Below, one piece after another: positions 50,544 to 59,397 of a stretch of DNA of 64,000 bases (positions are counted from its first letter, which is position 1; every line of letters starts with the position of its first letter). The stretch comes from CAIVAT01 sp049317265. GTDB lineage: Bacteria > Bacteroidota > Bacteroidia > Bacteroidales > FEN-979. The position numbers and the translations under genes are program-made. The stretch spans positions 1 through 64,000 of the forward strand of contig JBMOIP010000019.1 of the NCBI GenBank assembly GCA_049317265.1, written 5' to 3'. The notes below the pieces were generated by a model. It was not told the origin of the DNA and did no database searches. It saw only the letters and a list, made by a program, of their open reading frames with translations.

Positions 50544-51713
50544 TCAACGAACCAACTCTTTGTATAAACTGACCAATTGGCTTCCAACTGCCTCCTTGCT
50601 GAATTTCTCCGGAATCCCGCTTTTTACGGTCTCCTTATCATACTCCCTGCAAAGTCCCAGCATCTGAAAAAGAGCGTCGGTCATCGCTTTTTCATCTTCT
50701 GCGGCGACCAGCAATCCATTGGTCGCATTGATCACCTCACGGGCCACTCCTACCGATGTTGCAACAACTGGCACACCACAGGCGAGACTCTCAATCACAA
50801 CTGTCCCGAAGGTCTCATATCGGCTTGATAGAACAGAAAAATCGGCTCCGGCTAATAATTCAGCAAATTCACTTCCTGTTTTAACACCCGTAAAATGCAC
50901 GAACGAACCCGGGATCTTCAGAAATCCGGCATATTCCCGCATATCGTCCCAGTCGGGACCCGCTCCAACCATCAAACAGGTAAAATCCTGCCGCAGAACC
51001 GAAAGGGCCTTAACTGAACGTAAAAATCCGGAAATATTTTTCGATTTATCCTCAAAACATGAAATATGGACAAACGTTTTAACAGCTGCCCTCTCCCCGG
51101 TCATTGCATGGTTTAGCATCACCGTATCCACCACGTTGGGAATGATCCTGAAGTTTGCGTTGTTCAATCCGCACTGCTGCATCGCCTTTTTCAGCGGTTC
51201 AGAAACCGCTACAACGGCAGAGGACCGTTTCACAACGAAACCGGTAACCAGTTTTCTCAGCCATCCATGGTAAGTGTTGTTTTCAGGAAAGTAACGGGAC
51301 CAATGTTCGGAGATCACAAGGGGTATTTTGTTTTTACGGCTAAAGTTCCAGCCAATCATCCCCATTCTTGTGAGGATGTGCGCATGAACAAGGTCGGGGG
51401 AGAATTCGCGGATGCTGTGAAATGCTTTCTGGTATGCCTGGTAGAAACGATAAAAATTCAGGGCTTTTGCGAAAAGTGAGGTTTGATTGTCGCCCACCTT
51501 GTAGTAAACCCGCAAGATCCTCACTTCATTCTCTTCGCGGAACTCAACCTCCATCTTATTTGGGCAATGGGGATCGGGATGAACGTAGATCAGTGCAACA
51601 TCGCAAAATGGGGTGATCGCCTCAGCCTGCCGCTGAATGAACAAACCGGGCATCGGGTCGTAATGGTTGGGGAACCACTTTGGTAAAAACAGAACACGGA
51701 TTTTTCTTTCCAT
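50544..51713 (-). CDS. GT4 family glycosyltransferase
   Basis: 389 residues of GT-B fold. N-terminal start FLPKWFPNHYDPMPGLFIQRQAEAI and the C-terminal donor site SSRYETFGTVVIESLACGVPVVATSVGVAREVI (the E-x7-E pattern of GT4). Transfers a sugar from a nucleotide donor to an envelope glycan. First gene seen of the minus-strand sugar group. No obvious promoter found before it. Confidence 0.92.
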   Translation of the reverse strand: MERKIRVLFLPKWFPNHYDPMPGLFIQRQAEAITPFCDVALIYVHPDPHCPNKMEVEFREENEVRILRVYYKVGDNQTSLFAKALNFYRFYQAYQKAFHSIREFSPDLVHAHILTRMGMIGWNFSRKNKIPLVISEHWSRYFPENNTYHGWLRKLVTGFVVKRSSAVVAVSEPLKKAMQQCGLNNANFRIIPNVVDTVMLNHAMTGERAAVKTFVHISCFEDKSKNISGFLRSVKALSVLRQDFTCLMVGAGPDWDDMREYAGFLKIPGSFVHFTGVKTGSEFAELLAGADFSVLSSRYETFGTVVIESLACGVPVVATSVGVAREVINATNGLLVAAEDEKAMTDALFQMLGLCREYDKETVKSGIPEKFSKEAVGSQLVSLYKELVR

Positions 51714-51752
51714 GCTGATTCAGTTTAGATTATTACTTTTAAACATACGTTA

Positions 51753-52265
51753 TTACAAAATATTCTCAATGATACTCAAAGCGCATTTCAACCGGTCGGG
51801 ACCTGTTCCCCTCACCACTGCAAAAGGAAACTCTCTCCCTTTCAACTCATTGTAATACAAATCAAAAAGGTATTGACGCTGGTCAGGATGCTCCCTGAGC
51901 GGGTCATACTGCCAGGGCAGGTCAATGTCGCAAAGCAGGTAGAGATCATACCTGTTAGAATCAACATTTTCCAAAATCCAAGGATCGCACCGGCCGTACC
52001 TGACATCACTCCATATCTTGGTCACCAGTAACTCCGTGTCGCAGAAAAGGTACTTTGTTGCCTTCATGAGCATCCCAGTTTCTGCGGCAGCCTGCCCCTG
52101 TGCAATCAACAGGATATCATGTTCTTCATAAGGTTTTCCCAAAACTTCCAGGTACTCCCGGGCATACTCCGGCACCCATACAGTTTTATAATGGGCCGCC
52201 AGTTGCTCTGCCAGCATCGACTTCCCTGTTGATTCAGGGCCGGTTATGGCAATTTTCAGGATCAT
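51753..52265 (-). CDS. NadR-like ribosylnicotinamide kinase (P-loop ATPase)
   Basis: 170 residues. P-loop GPESTGKSM at residues 8-16 and a VWVPEYAREYLEVLGKPYEEHDILLIAQGQ lid as in the kinase half of NadR. It lacks the NMN adenylyltransferase half and so would phosphorylate nicotinamide riboside only. Its ATG is in an ATGA overlap with pnuC (52262-52265), a salvage pair. Confidence 0.88.
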   Translation of the reverse strand: MILKIAITGPESTGKSMLAEQLAAHYKTVWVPEYAREYLEVLGKPYEEHDILLIAQGQAAAETGMLMKATKYLFCDTELLVTKIWSDVRYGRCDPWILENVDSNRYDLYLLCDIDLPWQYDPLREHPDQRQYLFDLYYNELKGREFPFAVVRGTGPDRLKCALSIIENIL

Positions 52266-52858
52266 CCGGCGAGTTTAATACGCCATTCCCTGAATCCAAG
52301 GATGGCGATGATGGTGAACACAAGGTATTGCAAACTGCTGAAATAGAGACCTTCCCAGGCACAAAGCCCGATCATGACCGTATCAGCGGCAATCCACAAG
52401 ATCCAGTTTTCGATTTTCTTGCGGGAGAGCATCCACTGGGCTACAATATACACAGCCGTGGTGATGGCGTCCCAGCCGGGGATCGTGCTTTCTGTGTATT
52501 TTACGAGCACAACGCGGATGGCAACAAAAAAGAGAATTGCAGCTATTCCATTATATATCAATTCTTTTCGTGAACATTTTGTAATTCTGAGTATTTGATC
52601 ATCATCACCCTTCCTTGTCCAGTTGTACCAGCCATACACACTCATAAGAAAGAAAAATCCATTGATCCCTGCGTTGGCATAAAGCCTGGCTGCAAAAAAA
52701 ATGTACACATAAATGGCTACATTCACAATACCAAACGGGAAAGCAAGCCAGCTCTCCTTCTTCATCATCCAGACACAAATCAACCCGAAAGCTACCGCGA
52801 CCAGTTCAAGGTAGGTCGTCTGAAAAGGGCCAATGTACAGTAATGCAGTTAAATCCAT
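52262..52858 (-). CDS. pnuC: PnuC-type nicotinamide riboside transporter
   Basis: 198 residues with seven to eight membrane helices, and the WYNWTRKGDDDQ and WDAITTAVYIVAQWMLSRKKIENWILWI motifs of PnuC. Imports nicotinamide riboside or a related vitamin, trapped by the kinase encoded next. Its -7 box ends only 5 bases before the ATG. Confidence 0.93.
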   Translation of the reverse strand: MDLTALLYIGPFQTTYLELVAVAFGLICVWMMKKESWLAFPFGIVNVAIYVYIFFAARLYANAGINGFFFLMSVYGWYNWTRKGDDDQILRITKCSRKELIYNGIAAILFFVAIRVVLVKYTESTIPGWDAITTAVYIVAQWMLSRKKIENWILWIAADTVMIGLCAWEGLYFSSLQYLVFTIIAILGFREWRIKLAG

Positions 52859-52863
52859 GAGCG

Positions 52864-52871
52864 CAAAGGTA
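52864..52871 (-). promoter_or_regulatory. Promoter -7 box abutting the pnuC start
   Basis: TACCTTTG on the minus strand, exact consensus, 5 bases before the ATG at 52858; possible leaderless transcript. Confidence 0.45.
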
Positions 52872-52937
52872 GTATTAATAGGCCAATCCGTTGCATGAAT
52901 GGGTGCAACCTTTTTATCCGGGTATCGTAAAACTGAT

Positions 52938-52945
52938 TACATTTG
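52938..52945 (+). promoter_or_regulatory. Promoter -7 box of the antiporter gene
   Basis: TACATTTG, exact consensus. It supports the ATG at 52972 and excludes the upstream TTG at 52891. Confidence 0.5.
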
Positions 52946-52971
52946 CAGTAGAATCAAGGAATTCAGCCCAC

Positions 52972-54225
52972 ATGCTCCATCTTGTCCCCTATCAGCTTCC
53001 GTTCATTGTCAACCTGCTGGTACTTTTGCTTGCTGCAAAACTTCTTGGCGAACTGGCAGAGCGTTTAGGACAGCCATCGATGATCGGTGAAGTGATCGCC
53101 GGTGTCATCCTGGGGCCATCGTTGCTGAACATTATTTCCAGTCCCGGTGAGATCAAAGTGATCGCCGAGCTGGGCGTTTTCATGCTGATCGTACTGGCCG
53201 GAATGGAGATTGAGGTGGAGGAGATCAGGAATTCCATCCGCGGAAGAAACATCTGGATCGCCCTGCTCGGCTTCCTGGTGCCCATGGCCAGCGGGATTGC
53301 CATCGGTTTGATTTTTAATTTTTCCAACACATTTACCATTTTTCTTGGACTTTGTATTGCCATTACGGCATTGCCGGTAAGCATCCGCATCCTGATGGAT
53401 CTTGGGAAGCTAAAAACTTCGATTGGTCAGCGAATCATCTCTGCCGCCATCTTCAACGACATTGTCGCCCTGCTGATCCTCGGCATCATCCTCGACTTCA
53501 ACGACGAGACAAAAAACATCAGGGATCTCACCTTTTCCATCCTTTTCACGGCCATGAAGGTCGGATTTTTCACCCTGTTCCTCGTGACAGCTTACCACTT
53601 TTTCAAATTTGCCAAGCGCAAAGTCAATGTCATCAATCCCAGGATGAATAAATTTTTACTCTACCTCCGCGGGAAAGAGTCCGTTTTTGCCCTGGTTATT
53701 CTTTTTGTCCTGATCTTTTCAAGCATTGCCGAGCTGCTTGGGCTCCATTTTGTAGTAGGTGCCTTCTTCGGCGCCATCCTGATCCCCCGGAGCATGTTTG
53801 CCAACCGTGACTTTGACAAGGTTCAGCGCAGCATTTCAGGGATTACGATGGGGTTTCTTGCCCCGATCTTTTTTGCCACCATGGGCATCTCTTTTGATTT
53901 TTGTGCCTTAAACGATGTATTGCTTCTCATCGTAGTCCTGGTCGCCTCCTTCTTCAGCAAAATTTTCGGAGGATACCTCGGCGGCAGGGTTGCAGGATTC
54001 AGCCATGCCAAATCACTAACCCTGGGGCTCGGACTCAATGCACGTGGGATCATGGAACTGGTAATAGCCAATATTGCCCTGGCCAAAGGATTCATCGACG
54101 TTCCGATGTTCTCTATCCTGGTATTGATGGCCCTGTTAACCACGATATTGACCCCATTCCTTTTAAAAGAGGGATTCAGGCTGATCGACAGGAATACCGG
54201 CAGTAATGTGAATACTTTTACATAA
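52972..54225 (+). CDS. Cation/proton antiporter (CPA2, Kef-type)
   Basis: 417 residues from ATG 52972 (MLHLVPYQLPFIVNLLVLLLA). About 12 membrane helices. LGELAERLGQPSMIGEVIAGVILGPS, the hydrophobic ALPVSIRILMDL and SAAIFNDIVALLILGII segments carry the CPA2 signatures, with the paired Asp near 155-180. Exchanges Na+ or K+ for H+. No regulatory RCK domain. Confidence 0.93.
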   Translation: MLHLVPYQLPFIVNLLVLLLAAKLLGELAERLGQPSMIGEVIAGVILGPSLLNIISSPGEIKVIAELGVFMLIVLAGMEIEVEEIRNSIRGRNIWIALLGFLVPMASGIAIGLIFNFSNTFTIFLGLCIAITALPVSIRILMDLGKLKTSIGQRIISAAIFNDIVALLILGIILDFNDETKNIRDLTFSILFTAMKVGFFTLFLVTAYHFFKFAKRKVNVINPRMNKFLLYLRGKESVFALVILFVLIFSSIAELLGLHFVVGAFFGAILIPRSMFANRDFDKVQRSISGITMGFLAPIFFATMGISFDFCALNDVLLLIVVLVASFFSKIFGGYLGGRVAGFSHAKSLTLGLGLNARGIMELVIANIALAKGFIDVPMFSILVLMALLTTILTPFLLKEGFRLIDRNTGSNVNTFT

Positions 54226-54239
54226 TTTTTAACAATCTC

Positions 54240-54269
54240 TTGCCGGTCGGGATTTTCTTGCTAATTTTC
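54240..54269 (+). promoter_or_regulatory. Likely promoter of the PiT gene
   Basis: TTG (54240-54242), 19 bases, then TAATTTTC (54262-54269), a near match to the Bacteroidota consensus, 16 bases before the ATG at 54286. Confidence 0.4.
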
Positions 54270-54285
54270 CGCCTCATTTTCCGGA

Positions 54286-55731
54286 ATGATCCCGGATTTC
54301 TCTAACGTAACCGCTATGTTTGGTCTTGACACCTCCTATACAATCCTCTTGCTTATATGCCTGTTGGCTGCCTGCGCATTTGAATTCATCAATGGGTTTC
54401 ATGATACAGCCAATGCAGTGGCAACTGTCATTTACACCCATTCACTTAAACCTACCACTGCCGTTGTATGGTCGGGGCTTTGGAACTTCATCGGAGTTAA
54501 TGTTGGCGGGATTGCTGTGGCCATGGGCATTGTCAATCTTTTACCCATGGAAATGCTCATCGACCAGAACCTGGTTCATAACATTTCGATGATTGGTTCA
54601 CTGATCGCAACAGCCATTATCTGGAATCTTGCAACATGGTATTTCGGAATTCCCTGCAGCAGTTCGCACACCCTTCTTGGTTCCATTTTCGGCGTGGGAT
54701 TGGCATTCATGTTCCTGCCCGGCAGCCATGCAGTTGCCCTCAACTGGCAGAAGGTGAGTGATGTTGGCCTGTCATTACTCGTTTCACCAGTGTTCGGTTT
54801 TGGTTTTGCCATGCTGCTTATGATGATTCTGAGGAAAGTGGTTAAGAACAAGTTGATTTTCAAGGAACCGCCTGCAAAGAAAGCCCCGCCAACCTGGATC
54901 CGCGCCATCCTGATCCTTACCTGTACCAGTGTCAGTTATGCTCATGGATCCAATGACGGTCAAAAGGGAGTTGGCCTTATCATGCTGATTCTCATTGGTT
55001 TTTCTCCAACTTTTTTTGCCATCGACCGTAGTAAAAAACCAGAAGATCTGCTTTCGGAAACAAAAAAAATTGAATGGACCATCAGCAAAGTTGACACCAA
55101 TTACCTTACTGCTGAGAACAGGCACAATTACCACGCAATTTCCAAGGATTTAACCATGATACGCATTGCGCTGACCGGGGTGAGTTCATTTCACCAGTTG
55201 GACAAATCTGTTAATTTCAAAATCAGGAAATCAATTCTTTCAGTTTCAAAAAAATCTGAGAGTATTGTAAAAAATCTTGCTGAATCTAAAAAATCAAGGA
55301 TAAAACCGGCAGTACTGGCAGTTCTCGCTTCCAATTTGAAAAAATTCAGATCCAATACGGAGTACTCCCCGCGCTGGGTAATCCTTCTGGTTTCATTATC
55401 GCTAGGCTTTGGCACTATGATCGGATGGAAGCGGATTGTTGTTACCATTGGTGAAAAAATCGGCAAAACGCATCTCACTTACGCACAGGGAGCAAGCGCT
55501 GAACTTGTTGCAGCCAGTACAATAACCGTATCCACAATGCTTGGGTTGCCAGTGAGTACCACGCATGTATTGTCTTCAGGTATTGCAGGCTCGATGGTTG
55601 CCGGCGGGGGCAGACAAAATCTGCGCATGGGCACCATTAAAAACATTATGATTGCCTGGCTGATCACTCTGCCAGTTACCGTATTTCTGTCCGGATTACT
55701 GTTCTTTATCCTCCGGATGGTTTTCAAATAA
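54286..55731 (+). CDS. pitA: PiT family inorganic phosphate transporter
   Basis: 481 residues. Both PiT signatures: FINGFHDTANAVATVIYTH (about 34-52) and AHGSNDGQKGVGLIML (about 219-234). Imports phosphate with H+ or Na+ across the inner membrane. Between helices about 235 and 345 lies a long cytoplasmic insert with many Lys and Ser (ILSVSKKSESIVKNLAESKKS). DedA follows 8 bases later, in one unit. Confidence 0.95.
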   Translation: MIPDFSNVTAMFGLDTSYTILLLICLLAACAFEFINGFHDTANAVATVIYTHSLKPTTAVVWSGLWNFIGVNVGGIAVAMGIVNLLPMEMLIDQNLVHNISMIGSLIATAIIWNLATWYFGIPCSSSHTLLGSIFGVGLAFMFLPGSHAVALNWQKVSDVGLSLLVSPVFGFGFAMLLMMILRKVVKNKLIFKEPPAKKAPPTWIRAILILTCTSVSYAHGSNDGQKGVGLIMLILIGFSPTFFAIDRSKKPEDLLSETKKIEWTISKVDTNYLTAENRHNYHAISKDLTMIRIALTGVSSFHQLDKSVNFKIRKSILSVSKKSESIVKNLAESKKSRIKPAVLAVLASNLKKFRSNTEYSPRWVILLVSLSLGFGTMIGWKRIVVTIGEKIGKTHLTYAQGASAELVAASTITVSTMLGLPVSTTHVLSSGIAGSMVAGGGRQNLRMGTIKNIMIAWLITLPVTVFLSGLLFFILRMVFK

Positions 55732-55739
55732 AAAGAAAT

Positions 55740-56387
55740 ATGCTTGAACTTCTAAAGAACTTTCTCGATATCATCCTGCACATCGACACGCACCTTCAAT
55801 TGTGGGTGACCGACTACCGCACCTGGACCTACCTGATCCTGTTTACCATCATCTTCATGGAAACCGGTTTGGTCGTAACACCATTTTTACCAGGCGACTC
55901 ATTGCTGTTTGCAGCAGGGATGGTGGCCGCACTGGAGGGGCACCCCCTCAACATACTCATCCTCATTCCGCTGCTGATCTTAGCCGCCTTTACCGGCGAC
56001 AATACAAACTACTTTATCGGGAAACTGCTCGGGCAGACGGTTTACGAGAAAAATTACCGTCTCATCCGCCGGGAATATCTCGACAAAACCCACGCGTTTT
56101 ATGAAAAACATGGCGGAAAAACCCTGATCATTGCCAGGTTCATGCCTATCATCCGCACATTTGCACCATTTGTGGCCGGTGTAGGCACCATGAGCTATAT
56201 CCGTTTTATCTCATTCAGCATTGTGGGAAATGTACTCTGGGTGGTATCTTTCAGCCTGGCAGGCTTCTTTTTTGGTAATATCCCCCTGGTGAAGCACAAC
56301 TTCACACTGGTGGTATTCGGCATTATCTTTTTATCGCTGTTGCCCATGATCATTGCCCTGGTAAAGAAAATGGTTACAAAAGGCTAA
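55740..56387 (+). CDS. DedA family membrane protein
   Basis: 215 residues. DedA/SNARE-associated motifs: PFLPGDSLLFAAGM near 45-58 and ARFMPIIRTFAPFVAGVGTMSYIRF near 130-154, with about five membrane helices. Probably a lipid (undecaprenyl phosphate) flippase with membrane-potential effects; exact role not fixed by sequence. Next to PiT. Confidence 0.93.
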   Translation: MLELLKNFLDIILHIDTHLQLWVTDYRTWTYLILFTIIFMETGLVVTPFLPGDSLLFAAGMVAALEGHPLNILILIPLLILAAFTGDNTNYFIGKLLGQTVYEKNYRLIRREYLDKTHAFYEKHGGKTLIIARFMPIIRTFAPFVAGVGTMSYIRFISFSIVGNVLWVVSFSLAGFFFGNIPLVKHNFTLVVFGIIFLSLLPMIIALVKKMVTKG

Positions 56388-56429
56388 TGTAAAAATCATC
56401 CTCATCCTTCATCCCTTCTGAAAAAGGAT

Positions 56430-56437
56430 TACATTTG
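56430..56437 (+). promoter_or_regulatory. Promoter -7 box of kup
   Basis: TACATTTG, exact consensus, 34 bases before the ATG at 56472. Confidence 0.5.
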
Positions 56438-56471
56438 TTCACTCATTAACACAGGTTAATCCGTTACCCTT

Positions 56472-58439
56472 ATGCGGACCCCCATCACCAAAACGCACAC
56501 CCAGGCAATTTCAGCGGCCGGGTTACTGATCACCCTCGGAATTATTTACGGGGATATCGGGACCTCACCATTATACGTTATGAAAGCCATCGTAGGCGGA
56601 GCAAGTTCCATTACCGCTCCCTTCATCATGGGTGGTTTGTCGTGCATCTTCTGGACCCTTACGCTTCAAACAACCGTCAAATATATCATCATCACGCTGC
56701 GGGCCGACAACAATGGGGAGGGAGGAATCTTTTCGCTCTTTGCCCTCATCAGGAAGCGGGCCAAATGGGCTTATGTGTTTGCCATCATCGGTGGAAGTAC
56801 ATTATTGGCAGACGGAGTCATCACCCCCTCCATCACCATTGTTTCTGCCGTGGAAGGCCTCTCCATCGTCAACCCGAGGATCCCGGTTCTACCCATTGTG
56901 ATCGTGATTATCACCGGATTATTCTTTGTACAGAAGTTCGGCACCAAGGCGGTTGGCGAATTTTTCGGCCCCATGATGTTCCTCTGGTTTGCCATGCTTG
57001 GGGTCCTTGGATTTTCGCAGATCATCAAGAGCCCGATGATCCTGAAAGCGATAGACCCGCACTACGCCTATGTTTTTCTCACCAAATATCCCCAGGGATT
57101 TCTCCTGATGGGAGCCGTCTTCCTTTGCACCACCGGGGCTGAAGCGCTCTACTCCGACCTTGGGCATTGCGGCTTGAAAAATATCCGGATCACCTGGATT
57201 TATGTAAAAATCACCCTGTTGCTCAACTACTTCGGCCAGGGATCGTGGATCATCCTCAACTCCGACAGCATCTATGAATGGACAAACCCCTTCTTCTCTA
57301 TCATGCCGCACTGGTTCCTGATCTTCGGGGTCATCATCTCCACTGCCGCAGCCATCATTGCCAGCCAGGCCCTTATCAGCGGCTCCTATACCCTGATCAG
57401 CGAAGCAATCTCCCTCAATTTCTGGCCGAAGATCAAGATCAACTACCCGACCAACATCAAGGGGCAGATGTACATCTCCTCCATCAACTGGATGCTCTAT
57501 ATCTCCTGTTTGTTTGTAGTATTATTCTTCCAGCGCTCCTCCAACATGGAAGCCGCTTATGGTCTCTCCATCACCATCACCATGCTGATGACGACCTGTT
57601 TGCTCAGCATCTACCTCTTTTACAAGAAGATACCAATCTACGTCATTATTGTGTTCCTCATTGTCTACCTCTCGATTGAGAGTTCCTTTCTCATTGCAAA
57701 CCTCAATAAATTCATGCATGGAGGGTGGTTCACCCTGCTTCTCGGGGGAGTCCTGTTTATGATCATGTACGTATGGTTCAATGGCCGGAAAATTAAAAAC
57801 AGTTTCATCGAGTTCATGGAGATCGAGAAATATGTAGATGTGATCAAAGACCTCAGTCATGATAAATCGGTGGCAAAATATGCCACCAACCTGGTGTTTC
57901 TGACAAAAGCCAACAAAGTGACCGATGTGGAGTCGAAGATCATCTATTCGATTCTGAACAAGCACCCGAAACGCGCTGACCTCTATTGGATGCTGCATGT
58001 CGATATCCTGGATGAACCCCATGTCCTGGAATACAAAATCACCCACATCATCCCTGAAATCCTCATCAAAGTCGATTTCAAGATCGGCTTCAAGGTACAG
58101 CCCCGCGTCAACCTTTTCTTCAGGCAGGTTCTGGAGGAACTGAGCCACAACCAGGAGATTGACATGCTGAGCCGTTATGAATCACTCAGGAAACACTATG
58201 TCAGCGCCGATTTCCGGTTTGTGGTGATCGACCGCATACAGAACTACGATTTCGACTTCCCGCCACGGGAGCAGTTTGTCATGGACCTGTACGCCATCTT
58301 CAAGCGTTTCGGCATCACGGAGGTAAGGGCGTTGGGACTGGATACCAGCAACGTAACCGTTGAGACAGTTCCGCTTTACGTTGACAGGGAGATCCCTATT
58401 CTCCTGTCGAGGAATGATCAGACAAAGAGGATGGGTTGA
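56472..58439 (+). CDS. kup: Kup potassium uptake protein
   Basis: 655 residues. GDIGTSPLYVMKA (about 29-41) is the Kup signature, then about 12 membrane helices (LRADNNGEGGIFSLFALIRKR, GAEALYSDLGHCGLKNIR) and a cytoplasmic C-terminal domain (from about 450). Imports K+ with H+. Its TGA (58437-58439) directly meets the TGA of the transketolase gene on the other strand. Confidence 0.96.
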   Translation: MRTPITKTHTQAISAAGLLITLGIIYGDIGTSPLYVMKAIVGGASSITAPFIMGGLSCIFWTLTLQTTVKYIIITLRADNNGEGGIFSLFALIRKRAKWAYVFAIIGGSTLLADGVITPSITIVSAVEGLSIVNPRIPVLPIVIVIITGLFFVQKFGTKAVGEFFGPMMFLWFAMLGVLGFSQIIKSPMILKAIDPHYAYVFLTKYPQGFLLMGAVFLCTTGAEALYSDLGHCGLKNIRITWIYVKITLLLNYFGQGSWIILNSDSIYEWTNPFFSIMPHWFLIFGVIISTAAAIIASQALISGSYTLISEAISLNFWPKIKINYPTNIKGQMYISSINWMLYISCLFVVLFFQRSSNMEAAYGLSITITMLMTTCLLSIYLFYKKIPIYVIIVFLIVYLSIESSFLIANLNKFMHGGWFTLLLGGVLFMIMYVWFNGRKIKNSFIEFMEIEKYVDVIKDLSHDKSVAKYATNLVFLTKANKVTDVESKIIYSILNKHPKRADLYWMLHVDILDEPHVLEYKITHIIPEILIKVDFKIGFKVQPRVNLFFRQVLEELSHNQEIDMLSRYESLRKHYVSADFRFVVIDRIQNYDFDFPPREQFVMDLYAIFKRFGITEVRALGLDTSNVTVETVPLYVDREIPILLSRNDQTKRMG

Positions 58440-59396
58440 TCAACCCTTTCGGGCGATTGCCTTTAATGCAGCGGCAACGATATCCGGAACATCCAGATGG
58501 TACTTTTTCAGTAACTCTTCCGGCTTTCCGCTTTCACCAAAAACATCATTTACGGCAACCATCTCCACCGGAGAAGGAAAATTCATAGCAAGCAACTGGG
58601 CAATGCTGTCTCCAAGCCCGCCGTTGCGCATATGTTCCTCTGCTGTAACAACGCAGCCTGTCTTCCTCACAGAATTGATGATCGCATCGGCATCCAGCGG
58701 TTTGATGGTATGGATATCGATTACCTCGGCTGATATTCCTTGTGTTGCAAGAATTTTACAGGCCTCCAGTGCATTCCATACCATATGCCCGGTGGCAAAG
58801 ATCGAGACATCCGTTCCCTCGCTCAGCATCAAAGCTTTGCCAATGATAAATGGTTGCCCGGCAGGGGTGAAATTGGGCCATTTCGGGCGTCCGAACCGAA
58901 GGTATACAGGTCCTGTATGCCGGGCAATGGCCAGGGTGGCAGCTTTTGTCTGGTTAAAATCACACGGATTGATAACTGTCATGTTTGGCAACATCTTCAT
59001 CATTCCAATATCTTCCAGGTTCTGGTGCGTGGCTCCGTCCTCTCCAAGGGTCAGTCCGGCATGCGAAGCACAAATCTTGACATTTTTATTGGAATAGGCC
59101 ACCGACTGCCTGATCTGGTCATAAACCCTGCCGGTCGAAAAGTTGGCAAATGTACCTGTAAACGGAATTTGACCACCGATGGTCAACCCCGCTGCGATGC
59201 AAATCATGTTGGCTTCAGCAATTCCCACCTGGACAAAGCGTTCAGGGAAATCGCGCACAAATGCCTCCATTTTCAACGAGCCGATCAAGTCGGCACACAA
59301 GGCAACTACCTGTGGGTTCTGCTTGCCAAGTTCATGCAATCCCTCTCCAAATCCCGAACGGGTATCTTTTGAACCTTGATTGATATATTCAGTCAT
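58440..59396 (-). CDS. Transketolase C-terminal half (split type)
   Basis: 318 residues. Pyrimidine-binding domain with the catalytic Glu in QVGIAEANM, SHAGLTLGEDGATHQNLEDI and the substrate loop, then the C-terminal domain (VVTAEEHMRNGGLGD). With the N-terminal subunit (60857-61702) it forms a transketolase that moves two-carbon units in the pentose phosphate pathway. The two halves are separated by the vWA gene, which is unusual. Cytosolic. Confidence 0.92.
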   Translation of the reverse strand: MTEYINQGSKDTRSGFGEGLHELGKQNPQVVALCADLIGSLKMEAFVRDFPERFVQVGIAEANMICIAAGLTIGGQIPFTGTFANFSTGRVYDQIRQSVAYSNKNVKICASHAGLTLGEDGATHQNLEDIGMMKMLPNMTVINPCDFNQTKAATLAIARHTGPVYLRFGRPKWPNFTPAGQPFIIGKALMLSEGTDVSIFATGHMVWNALEACKILATQGISAEVIDIHTIKPLDADAIINSVRKTGCVVTAEEHMRNGGLGDSIAQLLAMNFPSPVEMVAVNDVFGESGKPEELLKKYHLDVPDIVAAALKAIARKG

Positions 59397-59397
59397 G

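Noticed and set aside
57522..58148. 208-residue minus-strand frame opposite kup
   Set aside because: Acidic, His-rich shadow of the Kup C-terminal domain; codon pattern follows the plus strand.
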